Positions 1-12,346 of a stretch of DNA of 64,000 nucleotides are shown here, in pieces. The notes beneath the pieces are model-generated. The model did not search any database. It was not told the DNA's origin and saw only the letters and a program-made list of their open reading frames with translations. This DNA is from Aphelocoma coerulescens (taxonomy: Eukaryota; Chordata; Aves; Passeriformes; Corvidae), in NCBI RefSeq assembly GCF_041296385.1, contig NC_091014.1:65232578-65296577 (forward strand), in the 5' to 3' direction. The first letter of the stretch is position 1. Each line of letters starts with the position of its first letter. The position numbers and the translations under genes were made by a program.

Positions 1-1194
1 GGCAGCAGTCCCAGTCCTCACCAGTTGATTTTAGCAAATTGGAAATAAATGTGCAGGATGAGAATTTCCAGAACTGTATTTAACTGTCAATGGAATGAGT
101 GTTCAATAGACTTTTTACCATATTGGCAGACCAACAGCAACTCTTGTGTGCATCATGTTCTGTTTCTGAAAGTACATTTTGACCCATGGAGAGCTTCACA
201 AGAGATATCCTCCAAAATTCAGGAGAATTACCAGAGCATAAATGAGAGGACACGAACACTACAAGTTACAACGTGGCCTGGCCCCTGTAAGCAATTTTGG
301 GCCTTAACAAGAGTCTGGAAGGGTCTGAGTTGCAAAAACAATATAAAAATAATGATGTTTATAAAGCATCCTGGCAGTGGCATGTTGCAACAGAGTTGTT
401 TTCTTTCCTTCAGAAAGGGCTCGCACTCATTATCAGAGTCAGTGATTTTCCCGGATACATTCATTTGGCTCCATTTCCCTATGCTTTACCACCATGCCAA
501 AAGAAATGCTTGCCAAAGATAAATTCACAGATCTGGCAGGCTGGGAGGAGCCTCAGGAGATCCTCTTGCCCAACATCCTGCACTGAAGCACGCTAAAAGT
601 ATCTGGACACCATCCTGACGTTTTTATCTTCACCTCAAGAAATCGATATCCCTGGGTAGTAACGCTTTGCCACACTTTCAGACAGATATCCTGACATCCT
701 GCTGAAGCCTTTCAGGTGAAAGGGAAACTGATTCGTTTTTGCTCATCCCTAAATGGACATGCAAAGTTGTTGCCCCACCTGCATCAAGCTGCTGCACCAA
801 TTCTCAACCTTCTCTTTTCAATCTTCCTTTTTAGGAGTGACATTTTCTACCCCTCTTATGCTGGTTACTTTCCTGTGCTTTTCCCTTGCCTGTTTCTACT
901 TACTGCTTCCAGCCGAGACAAAGGACTCCAGCTGGCAGTTCACTGCTAGTTCAGAAAGTGGAACAATTGCTACTGCTGCCTACGGAAAGAGAATTTTATT
1001 GTCAGAACAAAGCTCTTCTCTTCCTCAGCAGTATCTGATTGTTGACATGTACCTGACTGGAGCTCTGTAGTGTGGATCACAGAACACCAGGAATGTGAGG
1101 GGATAAAAAGAGACTCTCTAGTGAATGATACCTAGAAATCTTCAAAAGATGTTTGTCTCCCTTTAAAAATGTTCTTGAAAAATGTCCAACAGGA

Positions 1195-1255
1195 GATTTC
1201 ATTGTCATCATAGGCAATCCATTCCAGTGCTTCACTGTCCTCACTTTTAGGTGTT
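1195..1255 (-). mobile_element. Possible CR1 relic
   Basis: GGCAATCCATTCCAGTGCTT followed by CACTGTCCTCACTTTTAGG resembles the reverse-complement CR1 block (CAACCTGTTCCAGTGCCTCACCACCCTC). It is only about 60 bp and diverged, so the call is weak. Confidence 0.35.
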
Positions 1256-2342
1256 AGGAGACAAAATGCTACCTTAAATCTGTACGGTGCAGTCAGAAAA
1301 TTCTGCTGGTAACTTCCATTTTTGTGCTTAGCTGCTGAATTTCTCCTCTGAAAGGAGGAAGAGTTTGGGTTTGTCTTTGCTGAATTTTAGCTGTTTTCAT
1401 CTCAGATTCTCTCTAAATTTTCAAGCATGTGTTGAATTCTGATGCTTGTGTCCATGGTACTCACAACTTTATTTTCCCAGTCCCTTACACTATGACGAAA
1501 TTCTCTCACTGTCCTCCAAACTGAGCAGTGCTGAGCAGAGCCAGGGCCAGAACAGAGCATCCTAAAAGAGCTGTGAGCACTCTCTGGGAGCAAGTTTCCA
1601 ACCACTGCACACCTTTCTTCTCACAACCACATCAACACTGTATTTCCTTAGTTTGCTCTTGGGAATGTCATGAAGAAGCAGCAGAAATTTCACTGGGATT
1701 GAGATGATATCACATTAGCTGTACCTCCCTTTTCTCCCCCACTAGGCCACTTAAGCAACCAAAGGCAGAAACTCCACAGGCTTGACATGATCCATTCTCA
1801 ACAATCCTTGTTGGCTATTTGCTTTATCAGTTTATAATCACTGAGGTACTTACAAAGTTATTTTTTAACAGCTGTTTCAGAGCCTTTTCAGGAATCAAAG
1901 TCGCACTGACAGGTCCAAAAGAGTAATACTGTACAAAATATTCTTTTGTATAAAAGTACAGACAATGCACATGTCTACAGAGTCTCCTAAATCCTCATTT
2001 CAGAATACAGTTCTCTTTTCCTACCTGAGATACTTCTACTGTTTGCTTGGAACTTTTTCTGCCATCAAACTACAACCTCATCAGAGGCTCAAGCGTGGCA
2101 GGAGTGACATTTCCAGGGTTTTCCATTACTCAGCATTTCTTTGCCAGATGTTTTGTGGCAGAAGGTAATATATGCTAAAAGGGATTTTACCCCAAATCAG
2201 TAGACACTGCCCCTAATCAGACAGTGATGCCAGAATCTCTCTGAGCAAAATCACCAAAATATTTTAAGAGGACAAAAATTTATGTTTTTTCTTTCCGAGC
2301 GCAAATCTTGGAATTGAAGAGTTGTTTTGATTGACTCTTTCA

Positions 2343-2413
2343 GGGGAAAAAAAAAAAAAGAATGCAATTATAGAGGGGGGAAAAAAAAAAAAAGAATGCA
2401 ATTATAGAGGGGT
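2343..2413 (+). repeat. 34-bp tandem duplication with poly(A) core
   Basis: GGGG plus a 13-A run, then GAATGCAATTATAGAGG occurs twice with a period of 34 bp (GAATGC at 2360 and 2394). The two copies are identical across the non-A part, so the duplication is recent. Confidence 0.9.
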
Positions 2414-2604
2414 AAAAAAAGATAATGTCCTGCATGGGACAGCACAACCTGAATGGAAGTTTGCAATGTTATGGATATTTTGGTCATAAGTCTTCCTGCA
2501 TGTGTCACATGGAAAAAGAACTTTGTGTCCCTCCTTGTGCCTTCCATATGAGCTCATTAGAAATGTTGAGCTATATTCACATCCTTTTCCAAGAAGCAGA
2601 AAAT

Positions 2605-2702
2605 ATTATTACTCCTTTCTTAAGGTCAAGAAAACATAAAGAGGCCTTGTTCAAGGTCAGAGTGAGACAGCAGAGAGTAGAGGATGAAATTAAGCTCTTG
2701 TC
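2605..2702 (+). mobile_element. Possible MIR-like (CORE-SINE) relic
   Basis: Reads ...GTTCAAGGTCAGAGTGAGAC followed by AGCAGAGAGTAGAGGATGAA and ATTAAGCTC, close in order to the MIR segment 'CCAAGGTCACACAG...GGCAGAGC...GGATT-AACTC'. Ancient MIR copies do occur in bird genomes. Recognition is by eye only. Confidence 0.35.
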
Positions 2703-3412
2703 ATGTTTTAATAACTCGGACTAGCTGCTCTCCTTCTTTTTCCCTTTCAGATAGTGTTCACCTGGGTAATCTTATCTCCGAACCAGAAATGCTCCTCACA
2801 GGTCTGTAGCTGAAACACTGATGAAGGACAAAGGGAAATCAACCTTCTCACTGGACAATCACCTTGGTTTATGCTCCATCAATTTACAATGCTCTACATA
2901 AATGTTAGGGGATAGTTACTGAAGTTAGCTCTCATGTTACAGGTACTTTCTTCAAAAAATAGCTTTCTAAAATAGATGTATCCCTTACAGATGCATTTAT
3001 GAGGTGAAGAGTCCCCTACATTCCCTGCTGTAGTTTTTAAATTTGAACTAAAATTGAAGGGATAAAAATCAGAACTGTTGATGGTGGCACTGCTTTACAA
3101 AACTCCCAGATTCCACTCTGGAATCTGAGCAGGGATCCAGGTCTCCCTCAGCCAAATACACATTGCTCCAGACAGACATTAGGCCCTTGAACTGACTGGT
3201 GTCCTCACCTCAAAGCACTGCAGCTGGATGCTCCAGAAGAAAATAAGCAACAAGCTTGTGATGCGCTGGGCTGTGGGGACTGAAAGAGAATTTATAGACA
3301 TGCTCTGAAATGTGCCTGAAGAGCAAATGAGTAACTGCATTTCTCTGCCTGCAAACCAGTCATGGTCTGATCAGCCAATGTATATGTTTGGCAGATATTA
3401 AATGCATCTATT

Positions 3413-3667
3413 AAATGGTCTTAAGCTGAAGTAGGATAGTTTTAATTGGATATGAGGAAGAAATTGTTCCCTGTGAGGGTGCTGAGGCCCTGGCACAGGC
3501 TGCCCAGAGAAGCTGTGGCTGCCCCATCCCTGGCAGTGTCCAAGGCCAGGCTGGATGGGGCTCTGAGCAAGCTGGGATAGTGGAAGGTGTCCCTGCCCAT
3601 GGCAGGGGGTTGGAACTGGGAGATCTTTAAGGTCCCTTCCAACTCTAACCACTCTGTGATTCTGTGA
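3413..3667 (+). mobile_element. CR1 LINE, 3' fragment
   Basis: A 5'-truncated CR1 retrotransposon covering the last 250 bp or so: GATATGAGGAAGAAATTGTT, the CTGGCACAGGCTGCCCAGAG block, the CCATCCCTGGCAGTGTCCAA block, GGTCCCTTCCAACTC and a terminal GTGATTCTGTGAATT tail. It has no coding capacity for the element's proteins; frames open on its opposite strand are artefacts. Confidence 0.95.
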
Positions 3668-4214
3668 ATTTCTTGCCTCATTCAAAAGAGGGAGGGTTCT
3701 TTTTATCACAAGGATCTGTGTAGGTGCATTCCAGTTGTTGGAATCTCTAATCCTGCCAAAGACTGTTGTGTAGATAAACATTCATTGGCAAAAATACACT
3801 GAAAATACCATTCTACCTACCCCAAACTACTATGAGTGCACAAGGCAGAAATGATCCTCTATTCATACAGAAAGCAGAATGGAAGAAGGTGCTTACGTGG
3901 CTGCATGTGAGACACATTGTAGTCGTCACTTTCATTCACAGGTTTGCATGCATGAGGTGCTTAAAAAGTCAGGTGTATGGGATAAGCCTTATCTAAAATG
4001 CTTTAGCTGACAGATAAGAAGCTCAAATGAGAGCTACTGCTGGAGCATTAGGCAAGAAAATTCACAAAGGCTCTTTACAAGGCTGAGGAATAGAAAAGCA
4101 ATGGCAAATTATTTTCTTTTTTTTTTCATTTCCATATAATTTAATGTTGTAACAATCTTTCTCTGTAAAGGTCATTGTGTGCTTATAATCATAATCATGT
4201 AATCATAAAACCAG

Positions 4215-4748
4215 GAAAATCCCTGCTCTTTGAACCTCCATGAGCAGGGACATCTTCAAACAGATCAGGTTGCTCAGAGCCCCAGCCAGCCTGGCCTTGA
4301 ATGTTTCCAGGAATGGGGCATCCACCACATCTCTGGGCAACCTCTTCCAGTGTTTCATCACCCTCATTGTAAAGCAATTTCTTCCTTATATCTAATCTGA
4401 ATCAACCCTTTTACAACTTAAAACCAATTATTCCTTGTTCACATCAGGCCCTGACAAAATGTTTGTCCCCATCTTTCTTACAAATCCCTTTTAGGTGCGG
4501 GAGGGCTGCCATGGTGTCTGCCCAGAGCCTTCTCTTCTCCAGGCTGAAAAAGCCCAGCTGTCTCAGCCTTTCCCTACAGGAGAGCTGCTCCATCCCTCTG
4601 ATTTGTGGCCCTCCTCTGGACTCACTCCAACAGGTCCATGCCTCTCCTGTGCTCAGGATCCCAGAGCTGGATGCAGCACTCCAGGCGTAGAGGGGCAGAA
4701 TCTCTTTCCCATGCTGGCCACACTGCTTTTGATGCATCCCAGAATCTA
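4215..4748 (-). mobile_element. CR1 LINE, longer and older 3' fragment
   Basis: Reverse-oriented CR1, recognised from GCTCAGAGCCCCAGCCAGCC, the CTTCCTTATATCTAATCTGA block, CTTCTCTTCCAGGCTG-type sequence, GTGGCCCTCCTCTGGACTCA, and GAGCTGGATGCAGCACTCCA. It is more diverged than the other copies and lacks the normal tail. A short deletion removes the segment usually found between the CACTCCAGG block and the TAGAGGGGCAGAATC block near 4686. Confidence 0.93.
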
Positions 4749-7700
4749 GGAATGAAGTTTCCTATGTCTTAGTTACTTACCTGTAAGTTCTGGATAATGG
4801 TCCTTCCCTATTTTAGTGTGCTACCAGAATGATAAATACATTAAAAGTATTTATTACACTTCAGTGTAAAGGGCCATGCAAGTAGCAAAGATAGAAAGAA
4901 ATGAGCCACAGTTTTTAATGCCTTCCAGGGGTCGTGAGTGTGGAAAGAGTGCAGGGGCTGGAATCAAGAAAGAAGGAAATGGGATGTCAGAAACCTGCCC
5001 ATCCTCATGGCACACTTTCCTGTAGGGCAATAAGGGGTTCTTAGTTTGAAAGATGACAGCAAAGCCAGTGCCTTTTACAAAGGAGAAGATGGCTGGGTCT
5101 GTTCTGGGAAGACAAAATCCTCCCAAAAGCCTTGGCAGAAGCCAAAAGCTTTTCCCTGTGGAAGAGGAGGGGTTTGTGGGTTTATCCAATGCCTCTGCCT
5201 GGAGCTGAGCACTCTGGGGTCACAGGCTGGACACACCAGTAATGCCTCTGTGGTGTTAGAGCCCAGCAGAAGGGGTTAGAAAAAGGCAGTTTGGTTTCCA
5301 CTGCACAAATTACTTCACTTTTCTCTGCCTTTCTTTCCTTATTCCTAGTAGTGTCCTGGAAGGCTGCAGTCCCCAGAGAGGAGAAATGTCATAGTTTGAC
5401 ATCACTGGGTGTTTTGGTTTTAATTCCCTGAAGAACTGAAAGTGGCTGTTGCTGCCTGATGACTGAAAAAGGACCTGCCTAAAATATTAAAGCTCTCAGG
5501 TCTCCAGGACCACTGAGAAACTCTGACAGAACTTTTTTATAGTCTAAAATGAAATATTTTTGATGGAGGATTGGCACTGGTCCTACAAGCAATGTGGTTC
5601 ACATCCATTCTTTCCATAATTTTCCTGCTGAGCAGAGCTGGTAGCACAACAGGCATAATGTCCCTGTGGTCAACAGCATCATGCCTATGAAAATCCAGGA
5701 AACCACAGAGTATCCCAGCACACCAACAGCCCCTGACACCACACAAAGGAGGATGCAGAGATCCATTCCACAAAGGGTTACTCTGACACAGCACCACCCA
5801 CTTCCCTCCCGACTAGAACTTTGTACGTTGTTTTATTTGATATTCTAATTACTGTACAAATATTGATTATCTTTTAACCCATGCAGCTCCAATGGTCTTG
5901 TAGTCACTTAGAAGAAGTTCCACTTCCTTGTGAGATACAGTGTGAACCATGGACAAGATTCTCCTTTTGGAATGATCCTACAGCAGTTACTGGACAGAGG
6001 TTGAGTTTGTACCTTATGCCCCTTGGAAGAAAAGAATTCTCTCCTCCTCCCACACAGCCCATCTCCTAAAAAAGAGAGGACAGAAATAAATGTTTTAACA
6101 CACCAGTTGATATCACCATTAGAAAAAACAAACAGAAGAAAATGGGCATATTCAGCTGGCTTAAATGCCACCAAGTGTCATCTTTGTCTCCTGTTTCCTG
6201 CTGTCTGACTCAAAACACTCACTCTGCACTTCCCTCAGGCTTTCTGAATTGCTCTCCAGAGGCACTAAACCCACTGCAGGCACAGACATTTAGGTGGAAT
6301 TTAGGCTGGCTGGAAACGGCCCAAAACAATTTGAAAACAAGTTAGAAGACAGAGCCACAGAAAAAGAAATGTTCTCCTTGTTCATTGATATTCTCTGCCC
6401 CTTGAAGACCTGATGTGGACTAATTGAAGGTCTCAAATTTCATGGGACAATTTTCCTGTAATTTTCATAGAGTTCTCTTGCTCTGATATTTTTCCTTTTG
6501 GGATCAGATCTTGGCAAAAGGAGAAATAACTTTTCTGAAAAACTCAGTATATTTTCTCTTTAGTGATAAGTGAAACTTGTCAGCAGGATTTTCATCTGTG
6601 GAGCTCTCAGTAGCTCCCCAAGAAAGGATCCTCACTGCCTTTCCATGCAAAGAAGCAGGCTTATAAATCCACCAGTATTTCAAATATGTCCTCTGGTAGA
6701 AGAGGAAATATTTTTGCCAGTCCTTCAGGTGAAACTCACCCAGGCAGCTGCTGCCAACTGCTTGATTATGCCAAACTAGTAATACCATGGGACAGGTGAG
6801 GAAATCGAGCTGTGGGCACATGCTGCTTCTGAGTGACACTAAAAACTGGCAGGAAAGAGCATCCTGGCACAATGCATGGCTGGAATACAATTAATCTGCC
6901 TCAATACCAAACCATACCAAAATTATACCAGCTCTACAGCCACGTGGGTACATTGAAAAGAAGAGCAATGCTTTAGAAGATGGCTTTGTACAGAAAATGG
7001 TCCGGCTGTAGATCCTGTTATGCTGCTCTGCTCCCAGGTGGGAACTGTGTTCTTCTATCCCATAGTGGATGCACACAAAAGAGACAACAAAATGAGCACT
7101 GTCTTATTCCACAGTGCTGCACCAGGAGGGAAGAAATCCATCCTAAAAAAGCCCTGAGGCAGGAGAAAAGTCAGAAAACATGGTGCAGGAGAGAATCAGC
7201 TGTGTTTAGGAGACACTTGCAAGACAAAAAAGCTCTGTGCTCTGCAAAGCAGCTGGATGAGGCAGCAGCCAGCTCTGGTCCCTTCCAAGTGTCCATCTGC
7301 TGGAGCAAATACCCAAGAAAGGTGTCCAGCAGCTCTCTGCCACTACAAGACTCCTTCCTGGGATGAAGTTAGAAGCTGAAAGGTTCTCACCCACTCCAGT
7401 AACACTACTAGTGGTGGGAACTGGTCATGAAAGATCCTACAGCAGCTTCATCTGAAAGAGGAACATTAAATCCCAGCTGGCCTATACCAGTTCCCTCCTC
7501 GCCACTGTCCAGCTTAAAGAGCACTCAGCAGTCTTCATTTTCTGCATTTATACTCTCCAGACTATTGATTTTCAGCTGTTTCCCACACCAAAGAGAAGGG
7601 CTTTTCAGCAACTGCCAGTTTCTGCTATGGAAAGGTGCCACACAGATACATTAATTGACTGGGGAGAGCTTTGAGACTGGCAAGCAAAATATCTAACCAA

Positions 7701-10179
7701 AGTTTAGAAAACTCCTCCAATTGCTATTCCCAAAGTTTTAGGTCCAGGTAGTTATATTCAGATATATTTCCTCAGTTTCTCTGTGGTTATAGTAAGGACT
7801 AATGCCAAACAATCTTCACATACAGAAGCCCCACGTGAGTTAGGCCAGGGTAAAGCACAAGGGCATTCTGGCACACTTCACTGGTGTGTTTTCTGAGCCT
7901 GTTGGTAAAAGTGTTTGGACTGATAGAGCTCCAGTCTGCCCAGCTTTCCCCAGCTGCTCTGAAGTCCTTGACCTGCAAAGTGAAACATGGCCTTGGTAAA
8001 CTACAGTTTTAATGGGTAAGTCTAGGATTTTAACCCCAGCTGCTGTAATTCACCATACATTTTTATTTGATCAATAATCCTAAAAAAAGCCACTTCCTAT
8101 GAAGCCAAGTTGCACAGGAGCGGCTGCTCTTTTACTGGGAAGTAAAAAAACAACCCTAACAAATTACAAAAGACTCTGAGCCATCAGATGTGCTCTCCAG
8201 CATTTATTATCAGATTCGCTGTGTTAATGGCTGGTTATTCTCATTAGCTGTTCTCTGGATTGACACAAGCTGTTTCCCTGCACTTAGGCTGTGCAGCCTA
8301 GTGTGTAAAGGCAATTAGCACGGGGCCTATGGATTAACTGGGGAATCAGATGTCAGCTGTGTTCCCATTCTCCAGCAGTGGCCTAAGGAGATGCTGCTTC
8401 CGCAGCTCACAGTGTCAAGAGCCCCTGGCTGAGGTGAAGGCACTGATGTACAAACAGGAAGGCAGGTGCTGCCCTTCTGAACTTGCGCCAGGGAAAGACA
8501 AGACAAACAAAGCAGAACTGAAGCAGAGCCACAGAGATTGAGATATTTGTTAAACAAGAATGTGCCAAGGGGGAAGCAGGGCTATGCAAACATGCTGCTG
8601 TGCAGCAGAGTGCTGCTGTTTAAGCACTTTTACCTGGCTGCTCCACTTGCTGTGACTGATCCCTCCCTTGCGTTAAATAAAAACTGTCCACTGTGTTAAG
8701 GAAACCTGTGCAAAGCTGTGTACAAGAACTAATAAAATATCAGCTGGGAGGGAGAACTGTGGAAAGCTACAGCACTTACAAAAGAGAAATCCTTGTCTCA
8801 TGAGGTCTGACATTTCAGCACACAGACGTTCTCTTGTTGTGTGTGAGGTAATGCTGTCCTCAAGGGCAAAATCACTTGAAGTGATATGACTGCAAGAAAT
8901 ATAGCACTTCACCTTATTCTGAAACCATCTGAGAACAGAAGCCCTTTTGTTTTGTCCTTTTGTTGTTAGAAGCTGGAAACCAGAGCACGAGACACACCTA
9001 CATTTGATGCTGAAAAGAGATTGTCACCACAGCTGGAACAAAGAGCTGACAGACTTCAGCTCTCGGGCATAAAATCCTTGCCCAGGCTGCTTGAAACCCT
9101 TCTGCTGGAAAAAAAGTGTCACAAAAGGTGGGGCCAGATCCTAGAAGGGACCTGGAAACAGATCTTGCTGCCCAACATGGAAGGATTGCTCAAGTGCTGC
9201 TGATGGGTGAAGCAAGGCCAGCATTAACAGCCTGCCTGCACAGCATGCTCAAGACCCAAGTCAAGAAAGGTAAAAAGTAGCACATATAAAAAGCAAAATG
9301 TGAATTTTCAGGTTAGAGGAGGAAAATATGAGGAAAAGCATAAACAATGTGTTAGAAAAGCTGAATCTCAGTTTGGGATCTTATAAAGTCTGTGAGTACA
9401 AGACTGAAAAAAAAAAAGAGATTCAGGCTCATCTAGATCCCTTTGAAAAGCCTAATTGGACCCAGCCTAGGTTTGTGTCTAAACTGAACTTGGAAAGCCA
9501 AAACAGCCAAGGCAGCCGTAGGGGCTCCCTGTGTTGAACGTGAGCGACACAGACGAAAGGAGGATGTCACTGTTGCTGTACAGGGCTGCATCTGCTGGGT
9601 CCCCAGAGACGCTGTGCAGCTCAGCACGGAGGTGCAGCCACAGCCTGGCAAGGAGAAAACGAGCTCCTCACCCACACCCTGGCATCCCCACTGGCCCACG
9701 CCTGCTGCGAACAGGCCATCGTTCTGCAGACACTGCTGCACACACCTACAGCAGGGTTGTCTCACTGTGAGGTGATGTTGCTGGTACCAATTCACAAATG
9801 CAGCTCCTTATCTGCTAGATGTGTATCTGTAACTAGTGTATCTATAACTAGATGTGTATCTATAACTTATCTGCTAGAAGTGTATCTATAATTATGTTCA
9901 GGTCCTAAAATTGGCTCCAGAGCATATCAGAGTAGCCGTGGTGTGGATGTGATCTGCCTGCTTTGAACCTGCATGAGGCTAAATCCAGGCTAATTGACTC
10001 ATGCCCATGGACTATGGCAGCCAGTTAAATCTACTACAACTGCCCTGAACAAACCATCACTACATGGATCTGACAAATTGGCTGCCTGTCAGATTCTTGT
10101 GTTCTCCTGATATACCCAGAAACTCACCAAAAACTTCACCAGGTCCTTTTAGGAGAACCACCTAAACACACAATGCACT
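4749..10179. other. Intergenic, no gene recognised
   Basis: Unique-looking sequence with no long frame (maximum near 128 codons, none recognisable) and no repeat that I can name except the minisatellite at 9.8 kb. Confidence 0.6.
9809..9893 (+). repeat. Imperfect short minisatellite
   Basis: Three to four degenerate copies of CTAGATGTGTATCTATAACT with deletions (GTGTATCTGTAACTA, GTGTATCTATAACTA, GTGTATCTATAACTTAT, GTGTATCTATAATTAT). Confidence 0.8.
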
Positions 10180-10598
10180 GTACTTGAGGAAAGGCTCGGA
10201 GAATTGGGATTGTTCAGCCTAGGGAAGGGAAGGCTTTGGGGTGACCTCACTGTGGCCTTGCAGTGCCTGAAGAGAGCCCACAGGAAAGATGGAGAGAGAC
10301 TCTTGGCAAGGGCCTGGAGTGACAGGACAAGGGGGAATGGCTTCACACTGACAGAGAGCAGGTTTAGATTGGATATGAGGAAGAAATTGTTCCCTGTGAG
10401 GGTGGGGAGGCCCTGGCACAGGTTGCCCAGAGAAGCTGTGGCTTCCCCATCCCTGGCAGTGTCCAAGGCCAGGCTGGATGGGGCTTGGAGCAAGCTGGGA
10501 TAGTGGAAGGTGTCCCTGCCCATGGCAGGGGGTTGGAATGAGATGAGCTTTAAGGTCCCTTCCAACCCATTCCATTCAGAGATTCTGTGATTCTATGA
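10180..10598 (+). mobile_element. CR1 LINE, 3' fragment
   Basis: It starts within the GAGGAAAGGCTCGGAGAATT block and runs through TGGCCTTGCAGTGCCTGAAG, the CTGGAGTGACAGGACAAGGG block and the CCCTGGCACAGGTTGCCCAG block to the tail GATTCTGTGATTCTATGAAG. It belongs to the same young-looking subfamily as the copies at 38 kb, 54 kb and 58 kb. Confidence 0.95.
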
Positions 10599-12316
10599 AG
10601 TAGATTATTTAGTCTGTAAAAAGTTCTGATCAGCAGAAGCATCTATGAGTCTGTCCTCCCAGGGGATCTCCATTATCATGGCCAGGCTAAAGGATGCTGA
10701 AGATTTGACCTGTACTGATGGTTTGGAAGGTGTGTGCAGTGTATCAGCTGCTACTCCTGAACTTGGTTTGGCCATACGTGGGACCAGTGTGGGTCTGTAG
10801 TGTGAGTCCATCCTGAGAACGGCTGGTTACACATTCCCTTGGAATAGATCGCTCTGGAAAAGCTCTGTGCAAGCAGAATCCAGTAGAAGGAAATTGTGGG
10901 GATGAATCTGGCTCTTCTGCTGCAGCTGTCCTACAGCAGCAGCCTCATTAGCTGCAGGAAATTCAGAGAGAAACCACATGACAGTGCACTGGATATGCTG
11001 ACACTGATGAGGAGGGGCAAATCCTCTTCCACTGGGACAGAAACAGCATCAGATGTTGGAGCAGGGGGTGACTGTCATGATTAGGGGGAAATGCTGAACA
11101 GCACAGGTGCACAGGCATCCTAATGCAATCACACTGCTCCAGGGTAAGCACTTGTCCTGTGGGATGATACTGAGGGAGCACACACTGGTGGCTTGCAGAG
11201 CCATCGCTTACACTCACATTCTTAAAAACTCAGAAAAGCAGCCTCAGCCTTTTGAGGAATAACCACAGTGGGCACAATGGGAGAAAAAAGCAATCTTATC
11301 TGCTCATTGCCATGAAACCACCCAGAGGCAGACGTGGAGCTCAGTGGTGGGCCCTCAGAGAGTGTTTCACATTGGTAACTGAAAGATGTCAGCCACAAGC
11401 AGCTGTGACAGCTTTTTGGGCAAGCCAAGTGGTAAATTGATGGCATGTAGTGACACAGATCCAGTTCAGCTTCAAAACATCTCGACTGGGGGCAAGAGGA
11501 GAGCGAGCCACATGCTGCTGTCAGCTGTGCCAGTGCCTGTGACAGCTGGAGACCCCAGGCTTTGCCGAGCTGTCAGCCATATGGCAAATGAGGTACAGAA
11601 CCATTCATCTGCATTCCCACAACAATCCTCTGTGGGTAATGCAAGCATGGGGCCATGTCAGCACTCACCAGACTTTGCCACACTTCTCTCCAGCAAAAGC
11701 AAAACCTGCACACACATCCCACATGCACCTGCAGTTCAGGTAAGTGGGGAAATAGTTCATGGTGCCATTGACCCAGCCACACAGCTCAGTCACCAGCAGG
11801 ATGCTTTTGGCATGGCAAGGTCCTGCCAGCTTGGCTTGCCTGAGCTGCCTTGCTGGAGATGGATACAGCCCTGGGCTCTTGCCTTCTGCACAGAGAATTT
11901 TCTCTGAAGTCTTAGGAGGGTTATCAGCGATAAAAACAGGGCTAAACTTCAAGGGATTTGGTTCTGGGTTAAAGGAGGCTTTGAATTTGACACTGGAGCC
12001 ATTGGGAGGGGAGCCCCCTCCACCCCTGGTTGTAGGAAGTTGATGCGATTGCCATCTTTGATTTTTGTTTTCAAGAGTTAACAAAACCAGCAAACCCTGA
12101 TCTTCCCCCAGGGCTGAGCTACAGAAACTGGCTGGGATGAAGCACTTCAAATTCCAGACAGACACTGTAATAAAATGTGGAAATTGGATGCAAATTATTT
12201 ACTACATTTAAGATACCACATTATTTACTGGTACTGCAGTTTGATAATCACAGCAATAATTTTCAAATTACCTTTGCTCAGCATTCACTTTTATGAGTAC
12301 TGAAATGCTTCTTAAT

Positions 12317-12346
12317 GTTCTTAAGCAGAGAATTCTTAAGCAGAGA
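12317..12346 (+). repeat. 15-bp tandem duplication
   Basis: TTCTTAAGCAGAGA occurs twice with a period of 15 bp. Confidence 0.75.

Larger units (their letters stand above)
1..3412. other. Intergenic, no gene recognised
   Basis: AT-leaning sequence with a weak CR1 relic, a MIR-like relic and the 34-bp duplication. A 157-codon frame at 49-522 starts at an ATG but resembles no family I know and shows no splice or promoter context. I see no exon. Confidence 0.6.

Noticed and set aside
49..522. 157-codon frame on the + strand
   Set aside because: ATG start, but composition, lack of any recognisable domain and overlap by other frames make chance the simplest reading.
11386..11907. 173-codon frame on the + strand
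   Set aside because: Longest unique intergenic frame, but no known similarity, no splice context, and an overlapping 166-codon - strand frame shows that the region is simply poor in stops.
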